Source: Tupaia tana
Lineage: Eukaryota > Chordata > Mammalia > Scandentia > Tupaiidae
DNA length: 64,000 nt
Direction: 5' to 3'
NCBI GenBank assembly: GCA_026018925.1
Contig: JAKSZU010000031.1
Span: forward strand, 13,197,148 to 13,261,147
Positions 56,346-64,000 of this stretch are shown piece after piece; within the stretch, counting starts at the first letter, position 1; every line of letters begins with the position of its first letter. A program made the position numbers and the translations under genes. The notes under the pieces are model-generated. The model worked only from the letters and a program-made list of their open reading frames with translations. It did no database searches and was not told where the DNA came from.

Positions 56346-57271
56346 AGCGTCCGAAGCAGCTCACAGAGAGGAGAGACGGTGGCTCTCGTAGCTGGATTTG
56401 GTGCAGGCAGACGACGTGGACAGCATGCCGCACCCCTGTCCGTTTGCGGTGAGCAGCCGCCGGCCCCCCGACATGGCTGTGCTTATCTCCTGCAGGTCCC
56501 AGAGCGCTGTGAGGGACCGTGACTTCCGACCCGGGGCACACCACTCACATCCTGTTCGGTGACAGCGCGGCCGGCAACTTCCCCAAACGGCCCCGCCGCC
56601 GTCTCCTCGTGAGAGCCACGGCCAGCGCCCGGCCACAGCGCTCGGACATGCCGTGACCAGGCTGCTCCAAGGGACGGCGTCCGGCGTCCGCTGCGGCCTG
56701 AGTGCAGCCTGGAACCGGCGGTCCTGTCCAGCGGGGGCCTCCCCAGTTAGCACGAACCGGGCAGAGACGCCCCCGTGCCGGGCCGTGGGAGGGTGTTCCA
56801 CCTGAGACCTGCCTGCCCGGGGCTGTCTGATGGACACGGGGTGGTCTTAATGCAGACCCCAGCCGAGGAACCTGCACAGCCTCTGCCATCCAGGGAAGCA
56901 AGGGAAAGGAACAGGGCCCTCTGTGGCACCTTCCAGAAAGCACGGGCCTGGCTGAGCCCTGGACTCTGTCCCACAGAGACCCAGGGGCCTGTCCCCGCCG
57001 AGGAGCTGCAGGGTCATGAACGCGTGTTGTCCGAAGCCCGTGCGTTCACGGCCAGCCACAGCCGGCAGGGAAGCCAGGCGGGAGACGGCGACCCTGTTCA
57101 CGGTGGCCCAGCGGTGGCCGCGTCCAGACGGCCCAGAACGTCGGCTTGTACTGCCGGCACCATCCCAGGACGGCACAGAGTGACCAAGAAACACAGAAAG
57201 GACGCAGAGGCTCAGAGCGGGACGGAGCTTCCGGAACCTCTCCCGGGGCCGGCGCCCTTCCGTCCCGTGGC
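56346..57271 (-). other. CSF2RA: Probable CSF2RA 3' UTR / downstream flank
   Basis: Unique, SINE-free sequence directly after the CSF2RA stop codon (minus strand). I see no canonical AATAAA in it, so the 3' end is not fixed. Confidence 0.35.
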
Positions 57272-57370
57272 TCACGGGGCGCCCACCGAGGCTGGCCTCA
57301 CTTCCTGCACCGTCAGCACCTCCTCCTTCTCGCCTTTGCCCGGGCCGGGCGGGAACTCCTCCCAGAAGAT
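57272..57370 (-). CDS. CSF2RA: CSF2RA last coding exon with stop
   Basis: Acceptor ccctctccccgcag, then IFWEEFPPGPGKGEKEEV, LTVQEVRPASVGAP and TGA at 57272-57274. It aligns with human IIWEEFTPEEGKGYREEV and LTVKEIT. Confidence 0.95.
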   Translation of the reverse strand: MFWEEFPPGPGKGEKEEVLTVQEVRPASVGAP

Positions 57371-60300
57371 CTGCGGGGAGAGGGTGGAAGGCGAGACTCC
57401 GTTCTTGTTTTGTGTTTAAAAAGATGATTTATGTAGTTTTATTTATTAGGATGATTTAAATTTGCTGTAGGTCGTATGTGCTCCCAAAAGGGAGACTTCA
57501 AGAAATAGAGAGAAAGAGAGAAAGCAAGCCTCCAGGTCCGGGGCTTGAACTGCCGTCGGCCGTGTGGGAATGTCCAGCACCCCTGCCACCACGCCACCTG
57601 CTGGCCCCGTCGACAGTCTGTTTTGCAGGAGCCCAGCATGTAGGAGTCCTTTCTCCTCTGCTAAAGATCAGGGACAGGCCCAGCCGTGTGATGCTGGAAG
57701 CCATAGGGAAGCCGAGGGTTCGATTCCCGGGTCCCCTGTACACCCCGCGTGTGAGAACCCACAGTCCTGGCTGCAGGAGGCTTACGGCGTGAGGCCACGT
57801 GGAGGGTGCTGGCTTCCCTGTCTGTCTGTGTCTTTTATCAAAGGAACAAATAAAAACTAAAGCGCTAAGACCGGGGCCGGCAGGTGGCGTGATGGTTAAG
57901 GCGCTGGACACGCCCACATGGCTGACCATGCTCAAGTCCTGGACCTGCTGGCCTCCGTCCTCACTTTCCCTTTCTCTCTGTCTCTGTTTCTCTCTGGCCA
58001 TTAAAAAAAAATAAGGGCCGGCAGATGGCATGGTGGTTAAGGGCACTGGACTCCCACATGGTTGACCGCAGTTCGAGTCCTGGACCCGGCAGCTTGCTTT
58101 CTCACTTTCCCTTTCTTTCTCACTCTCTCTGTCTCTCTCTGGTCAACTTCAAAAAAAAAAAATTAAAATAATAACAATGAATAAACAGAAAAATAATTCT
58201 TTTTAAAAAGATGGATAAAATGAAATGAAATAATTCTTAAAAAAAAAAAAAAAAAAGAAGCAACTGGGGCCAGCAGGTGGTGTGGAGCTAGGGGCTCTGG
58301 ACTCCCACATGGCTGACCATGGTTCGAGTCCTGGACCTGGCAACTGTCTTTCTCACTTTCCTTCTCTTTCTCTCTGTTTCTCTCTGGTCAAATTAAAATT
58401 AAATAAAGTTAAATAACATAATTCTATACAAAAAGAAAAAAGAAAAAATTCTGAGACAAATTTCAGCATGTCACTCTGGAGCGAAAGGTCGGCAGAGGGA
58501 CCTGGCAGGTGGCGTGGTGGTGAAGGCGCTGGACTCCCACATGGCCAACCACGGTTCGAGTCCTGGACCTGGTGGCTTTCTTTGTCACTTTCCCTCTCTG
58601 GTCAAATTAAAATAAAGAAATAAATGAAGTTAAATAAAATCATTCTTAATAATAATAAAAAGAGGTCACAGGACCCCGGGCAGAGCTGAGAACACGGGCA
58701 GCCGTGGGGTGGCAGGTGCAGAGGCCCTGGGTCTGGATGGCACTCAGAGGCGGCGGGAGGGGAGAGCCACGAGTCCCAGCATCTGAAAACAGGAAAGCCC
58801 AGGGGTCTCGAGGACGTGGGGGCAGGCGGAGACGGCGGGCGGTGAAGATGGCGCACGGTGACCGGGCTTAGGGTGGGGTCCGTGACCAGGATTCCCGTGT
58901 GTGTGACCCACGCCGTGACAGAGCCCACTGGGCGCACCCCGGGGACCTCCTGCAGAGACCACAGAGACACTGCCCCACGAGACGCTCTCTCTATCTCTGT
59001 CTCTCCAGCCTGTCTGTGTTTCTCTGTCTCTCATTCCTGTGTCTCTCCTTCCCTGGTCTGTCTCTGTCTCTCTGTCTCCTCTCTTTCTGTCTCTCTTAGT
59101 TTGTCTCTCCTTCCCTGTGTCTGTCTCTGTCTCTCCGTCTCCTCTCTGTCTCTCTTGGTCTCTGATTATGTTCTTGTATCTCTGTCCCCTCCTTGTGTCT
59201 CTCTCTCTCTCTGTCTCTCCTTCCCTGTGTCTGTCTCTGTCTCTCTGTCTCCTCTCTGTCTCTCTTGGTGTCTGATTATGTTCTTGTATCTCTGTCCCCT
59301 CCCTGTGTCTCTCTCTGTCTCTCCTTCCCTGTGTCTGTCTCTGTCTCTCCGTCTCCTCTCTGTCTCTCTTGGTCTCTCATTATGTTCTTGTATCTCTGTC
59401 CCCTCCCTGTGTCTCTCTCTGTCTCTGTCTCTCCTTCCCTGTGTCTGTCTCTGTCTCTCCGTCTCCTCTCTGTCTCTCTTGGTCTCTGATTATGTTCTTG
59501 TATCTCTGTCCCCTCCCTGTGTCTCTCTGTCTCTGTCTCTCCTTCCCTGTGTCTGTCTCTGTCTCTCCATCTCCTCTCTGTCTCTCTTGGTCTCTGATTA
59601 TGTTCTTGTATCTCTGTCCCCTCCCTGTGTCTCTCTCTGTCTCTGTCTCTCCTTCCCTGTGTCTGTCTCTGTCTCTCTGCCTCCTCTCTGTCTCTCTCTC
59701 TCTCCCAGGCTGCGTTTACACTCTTGTATCTCTCTCTCTCCTCCCTGTGTCTCTGTGTCTTTCCATCTCTGTCTCTCCGTTTCCCTCTCTCTTCCCTATG
59801 TGTCTCTCTGGCTCTCTGGCTCTCCTCCCTGTGTGACTCCATCACTGTCTCTGTCTCTCCTTCCCTGTAGGTGTCTCTGTCTCCCTTCCTCTTTATGGGT
59901 GTCAGTGTCCCTGTCTTTCTGTGTCTCTGTCCCGTGCTGTGTCTCTGTCTCTCACTGTTCCCGTCCCCCTCGTCCCCCTCCCCCCCGCGTCCTCTCCACC
60001 CTCCCGGGGCTCCGGCCCCCCACACCTACCCGGTGGCCGGCCGCGTGGCTGTCCGTCAGTTTATCTCTGATCTGCGGGATCGGAGGGAACAGACGCTGCG
60101 CCCCGAGAAGCCTGGGGAACAGAGACAGGGAGGAGGGGGTCTGTGGCCGCGTCCTCGCACGACGGGGCCCCGCGTTGCAGCCGTCGGCTGGGCTCGGCCC
60201 TGCAGGGTCACATCACTGCAGCCTTCCGGAGCCCTCGGTCCGTCCCTCAGGGCGGGGAAGCCAGTGGGGGCCGTGGTCGGCCACGGGCAGCTTCGGGGGT

Positions 60301-61006
60301 CCCGAGTCTCTGGGGTACAGCCCCGAGGACGAGCGTGCCTTCTGGCCGGGCGGTTTTCTCACCCAGGTCTGTGTGTTTCTATTTTCCCTGTGTACTTAGT
60401 ATTGCTAAGTGACCAGTGCGTTTCATGTATTTATTATTTTTTTAAAGAAGTGTTGACTTAATTTTATTTATTTATTCATTCATTTTAATTTGACCTGAGA
60501 GAGAGAGAGAGAGACAGGGAGAAAGGAAGCCACCAGGTCCGGGGCTTGAACCATCATTGGCCATGTGGGAGTGTCCAGTGCCTTAACCACGAAGCCACCT
60601 GCAGGCTCTTGTTTGTTCTCTTTAAGGAATTATTTGCTTACTTTTATTTATCATTATTTTTTAAAGAGAGATTTGTTATAGGACACGTGTGCTCCCTGGA
60701 GAGACAGAGAGACAGAAAGCGAGAAATCACCCCAGGGGGGGTGGCCACGCCGCAATCCCTTCTCCTCCGTTCTCCTCTCGGGATCTTGGGCACGCACGCA
60801 CATGCTCCTGGTGTGAGTTTAAGCCGCCGGGTCCGGGATGCGAACCTCAGTGGGCCATGTGGGAGTGCAGAGCCTTAAGCACCACGCCACCCGCCGGCCC
60901 CGCGATTACCTTTTGAAGAGGATGAAGATGGCGCCGGCGCAGACGAGGGTGCCCAGGACCACGAGCAGGTAGACGTACAGCAGGCTGGCTTCCCGGGCTG
61001 CGGAGC
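57272..61006 (-). CDS. CSF2RA: GM-CSF receptor alpha, 3' part (last three coding exons)
   Basis: CSF2RA binds GM-CSF and signals with the common beta chain. Three minus-strand exons are visible: 60910-61006 (transmembrane), 60030-60111 (box-1) and 57272-57370 (tail with stop). Phases 1-2-0 agree. The match to human CSF2RA is close: [35 protein letters not shown] and EKEEVLTVQEV. The tail is seven residues longer than in human, ending PASVGAP after VQEVR. The ectodomain exons must lie beyond the right end; none is seen between 61006 and 64000. Of the two CSF2RA-type genes in the window, this one is the better candidate for the orthologue because the transmembrane, box-1 and WEEF/LTV segments are all conserved. 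Confidence 0.94.
57430..57610 (-). mobile_element. Minus-strand type-A SINE
   Basis: Inverted head caccacgccacctgctggcc and inverted B-box region ggggcttgaactgc. Confidence 0.82.
57870..58660 (+). mobile_element. Four plus-strand type-A SINEs in a row
   Basis: Copies at 57870-58012, 58015-58200, 58265-58430 and 58499-58660, each with ggcaggtggcgt/ca, the B box, and an A/T-rich tail. They lie in the last CSF2RA intron. Confidence 0.87.
58661..58980. other. CSF2RA: Unique intronic sequence
   Basis: No exon or repeat recognised. Confidence 0.35.
58985..59960. repeat. Pyrimidine-rich satellite, unit about 104-110 bp
   Basis: A (TCTCTG)n-like strand is organised into longer units marked by gattatgttcttgtatctct at about 59164, 59274, 59378, 59488 and 59596. 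A 513-aa open frame here, made of SLSLCLSLS-type sequence, is not a gene. It lies in the last CSF2RA intron. Confidence 0.93.
60030..60111 (-). CDS. CSF2RA: CSF2RA box-1 exon
   Basis: Acceptor gttccccag, then [18 protein letters not shown] and TDSHAAGHR before gtaggt. QRLFPP.PQI.DKL is as in human CSF2RA. Confidence 0.95.
60430..60900 (-). mobile_element. Minus type-A and type-B SINEs next to the CSF2RA TM exon
   Basis: Type A 60440-60608 and type B 60655-60900. The second ends within 10 bp of the 3' edge of the transmembrane exon, so the head of the SINE reaches the donor region (gtaatcgcgg). Confidence 0.85.
60910..61006 (-). CDS. CSF2RA: CSF2RA transmembrane exon
   Basis: Acceptor gtgtccctgcag, then SAAREASLLYVYLLVVLG, TLVCAGAIFILF and K before gtaatc. 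The helix matches human CSF2RA (VYIYVLLIVGTLVC). Confidence 0.95.
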
Positions 61007-61255
61007 CTGCAGGGACACACGTGGTGACACTGAGGGACGGCTTGTCCACCACGGCCAGCTCGCGTCCCCTCCAGGCCAGGCTGTGGACGGCATCCGGCCC
61101 CCAGTCCTGGCCCCGGAGAAAAGCCACTCAGGACACCAAGTCAGCCCCCGAGCCTGCGTCGGAGACACCTGCAACCTTCTCTGGGAATCCGGCGGTGGGA
61201 GACGAGGAGCCCAGCGTAACGGTGAACAGGGAAAGGGCGTCCCGGGGTGTACGGG
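61007..61255. other. CSF2RA: CSF2RA intron, unique part
   Basis: No upstream WSXWS exon is seen here; the gene continues beyond the window. Confidence 0.4.
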
Positions 61256-61850
61256 GATTTCTGTGTGTGTGTTCGCAGTGTGCGAGTGTTTGCAGTTTGC
61301 CTGTGTGTTTGCAGTTTGCATATGTGTTGGCGGTGTGTGTTTGCAGTGTGTGTGTTTGCAGTTTGCATATGTGTTGGCAGTGTGTGTTTGCAGTGTGTGT
61401 GTTTGCAGTTTGCATATGTGTTGGCAGTGTGTGTTTTGTAGTGTGTGTGTTCGCAGTGTGTGTGTTTGCAGTTTGCATGGGTGTTTGCAGTGTGTGTTTG
61501 CACTGTGTGTGTGTTCAGAGTGTGTGTGTTTGCAGTTTGCATGGGTGTTGGCAGTGTGTGTTTGCACTGTGTGTGTGTTCAGAGTGTGTGTGTTTGCAGT
61601 TTGCATGGGTCTTGGCAGTGTGTGTTTGCACTGTGTGAGTGTTCAGAGTGTGTGTTTGCAGTTTGCATGTGTGTTGGCAGTTTTTGAGTGTGTTTGCACT
61701 GTGTGTGTGTTCAGAGTGTGTGTGTTTGCAGTTTGCATGTGTGTTGGCAGTTTTTCAGTGTGTTTGCAGTGTGTGTGTTTGTAGTTTGCACGTGTATTTT
61801 CAGTGTGTGTGTGTTTGCTGTGTGTGTGTGTGAGAGAGAGACAATCTTCC
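61256..61850. repeat. TG-rich minisatellite
   Basis: Units of gtgtttgcagtttgcatgtg and gtgttggcagtgtgtg repeat for about 600 bp with higher-order blocks of about 70-80 bp. Confidence 0.92.
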
Positions 61851-61969
61851 TATCTCTGTCTCCAGAGTTGCAGGGACCCAGGGGTGTATGTTAACTTTTT
61901 CTCCTTTTCTTTTTCTATTTGATTTTTTTTTTTCTTTCTCTCTCTCTCTCTCTCTATTTTTTTTTTTTT

Positions 61970-62160
61970 TTTTGGCCATAAGCATCTGTGCTCACGGTGG
62001 AGGGGAGACATAGAGACAGAGAGACAGAGAGACAGAAAGCGAGACATCACCCCCGGGGGGATGGCCAGGCCGCAATCCCTTCTCCTCCATTCTCCTCTTG
62101 GGATCTTGGGCACGCACACGCGCCCGGCGTGAGTTTAAGCCACCGGGTCTGGAGTTGGAA
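61970..62160 (-). mobile_element. Truncated minus-strand type-B SINE
   Basis: Inverted tail, core gacatcacccccgggggg and cccggcgtgagtttaagcc; the tRNA-like head is cut at ccgggtctgg. Confidence 0.82.
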
Positions 62161-62470
62161 AATAAGTAAGTTAAATCAAATGAATAATTCTTTATAAAAA
62201 GGATTGAAAATTAATGACTCTTGGAGCATACGAGTCAAGGACTAAATGTGTCATATGAATTTAACTTTTTTTATTTAGTTTTTCACATCAGAAAAGACTC
62301 GGGGAACAGCTGAGCGATTTCAGCATCGTGCCGGGTTGGGCCAGCACACGGCGTGTTACCAAGAAAGAGGAAGGAAGCCCGGGCCGGGCCTCCGGCTGCC
62401 TGACAGAGCTCGGTCCGGTTAGGGGAAACACGCCAAGTTTCTTTGCTTTTTTTTTTTTTTTAGGTTGTCT
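62161..62470. other. CSF2RA: CSF2RA intron, unique part
   Basis: No exon recognised. Confidence 0.3.
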
Positions 62471-62900
62471 TTTATTTTTCTCACGGGACGCGTGCGCCTG
62501 TTAGAGACAGAGAGAGGGAAAGTGAGAAATCAGGCCCGGAGGGACGGGCACGCCGCAGTCCCTGCTCCTCCACTCTCGGGATCATGGGCACGCACGTACT
62601 CACGCCCACACGGCTGTCCAGCCACAGGGGCCGGGGCCGGGGCTGAACAGCGTTTGCCGTGCGCAAGTCCGGTGCCTTAACCAGCACGCCACCTCCTGGC
62701 CCCCTTTCTAAGAATTTCCACGCTGGGGCCGGCAGGTGGCGTAGTGGTAAAGATGCTGGACTCCCACGAGGCTGACCACGGTTCGAGTCCCAGACCTGGC
62801 AGCTTGCTTTCTCACTTCCCCGGGTTCTCTCTGGCTCCCTCTGGTATACTTAAACATAATAACAAATAAAATTAAATAAATAAAGTAATTCTTGAAAAAA
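62471..62900. mobile_element. Minus type-B and plus type-A SINEs
   Basis: Diverged minus copy 62471-62702 and a well-kept plus type A 62722-62900. The latter shows the best A box (TGGCGTAGTGG) and B box (GGTTCGAGTCC) of the family. Confidence 0.82.
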
Positions 62901-63019
62901 GAAAAAAAGACTTTCTGTCACTTTATTCCTGATGGAGAACATGCATATGTGAGTGTGTGAGGAAGGGAGAGAGAAAGGGGGTACCCTCCACAACCCCCTT
63001 GCTCAGTTCTCCAGCCCAG

Positions 63020-63860
63020 CAGATTCTGGCATTTGCATAGGCGTCCTCATATTTGCATACCGAGGGACTTTGCATACATGCCCTGGCATTTACATACATA
63101 TCTGGGGAGTTTGCATTAACATCCTGGCATTTGCATACCTTCCCTTGTATTTGCATACATGCCCTGGCATTTGCATACACATCCTGATATTTGCATACAC
63201 ATCCTGGTATTTGCATACACATCCAGGGAGTTTGCATACAGGTCCTGGCATTTACATACATACCTGGGGAGTTTGCATTAACATCCTGGCATTTGCATAC
63301 CTTCCCTTATATTTGCATATATGCCCTGGCATTTGCATACATATTCAGGGAGTTTGCATACATGCCCTGGCATTTGCATACATATCCAGGGAGTTTGCAT
63401 ACATGTCTTGGCAATTACACACATATTTGGGGAGTTTGCATAAACATCCTGGCATTTGCATACGTTCCCTTGTATTTGCATGCATACCCTGGCATTTGCA
63501 TACATATCCAGGGAATTTGCATACATGTTCTGGCATTTACATACATATCTGGTGAGTTTGCATTAACATCCTGGCATTTGCATACCTTCCCTTATATTTG
63601 CATACATGCCCTGGCATTTGCATACATATTCAGGGAGTTTGCATACATGCCCTGGCATTTGCATACATATCCAGGGAGTTTGCATACATGTCTTGGCAAT
63701 TACACACATATTTGGGGAGTTTGCATAAACATCCTGGCATTTGCATACGTTCCCTTGTATTTGCATGCATACCCTGGCATTTGCATACATATCCAGGGAG
63801 TTTGCATACATGTTCTGGCATTTACATTCACGTCCTGGCATTTGCATACATGACCAGGCA
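63020..63860. repeat. Minisatellite rich in POU-octamer motifs
   Basis: Units of ctggcatttgcatacat, roughly 40 bp apart, form an array of about 840 bp. Longer blocks repeat: the segment starting gtttgcattaacatcctgg at 63271 recurs at 63556 (285 bp apart). I count about 23 exact ATTTGCAT octamers on the plus strand. It lies in a CSF2RA intron. Confidence 0.93.
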
Positions 63861-64000
63861 GGTTCAGACTGACCAGGCTGGGATTCAAACCCCTGTGGTG
63901 TCTGGCTTCTCTTGAGCTGTACCGTTGTATCATGGAGGTGGCCCCGACTCAGTTGTTTTTCTAAGTATAGTTTTTATATATTTTTTTAAAGAATTATTTT

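Noticed and set aside
58858-60399. 513-aa plus-strand open frame with SLSLCLSLS repeats
   Set aside because: It is the translation of a pyrimidine-rich satellite in a CSF2RA intron and has no domain.
62722-62800. Possible tRNA gene (good A and B boxes)
   Set aside because: No acceptor stem or anticodon loop can be formed, and dozens of copies exist with a SINE body and A/T tail.
62953-63853. 200-220-aa frames with AFAYISREFAYM-type repeats
   Set aside because: Produced by the octamer minisatellite; both strands are open and no known protein fits.

Overview
This is mammalian nuclear DNA from a block that corresponds to pseudoautosomal region 1 (PAR1) of placental mammals. The anchor is SLC25A6 (ADP/ATP carrier 3, plus strand), followed on the minus strand by class I cytokine receptor alpha-chain genes. 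In human PAR1, CSF2RA, IL3RA and SLC25A6 lie side by side with the receptors transcribed towards SLC25A6; the same arrangement is seen here. The DNA is GC-rich, full of minisatellites, and carries dozens of copies of two tRNA-derived SINE families that are not Alu, B1/B2 or any other family I can name. I therefore call it a non-primate, non-murid placental mammal and leave the species open. One run of 100 Ns (15231-15330) marks an assembly gap.

Layout: (1) 1-2.1 kb, unassigned GC-rich flank with a purine tract and a minisatellite. (2) 2.1-5.5 kb, CpG-rich promoter and the four-exon SLC25A6 gene, intact at 298 codons. (3) 8.1-12.6 kb, the last four coding exons of IL3RA (minus); the acceptor end of its transmembrane exon has been tandemly amplified just upstream. 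I cannot find the IL3RA ectodomain exons; they may lie in the gap. (4) 12.6-31 kb, SINEs, copies of an LTR-like repeat with an expanded 32-bp minisatellite, and a GC-rich island with paired GATA motifs. (5) 31.2-49.7 kb, a complete 11-coding-exon receptor gene on the minus strand. It encodes 402 aa, all splice phases agree, and it is most like CSF2RA but clearly not its orthologue. (6) 57.3-61.0 kb, the last three coding exons of the probable true CSF2RA (minus), whose ectodomain lies beyond the right edge. (7) 61-64 kb, two minisatellites, one made largely of POU-octamer motifs.

The main result is that this cluster has three alpha-chain genes of the IL-3/GM-CSF receptor type where the human order has two. 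The middle gene keeps the features of a working receptor (signal peptide, WSAWS motif, transmembrane helix, box-1 LFPPIP) but has a diverged transmembrane segment and distal tail. All three presumably act as ligand-specific partners of the common beta chain; for the middle gene that is inference from family membership.

Most long open frames in the window come from non-coding minisatellites whose unit lacks stops in several frames, and are left out.
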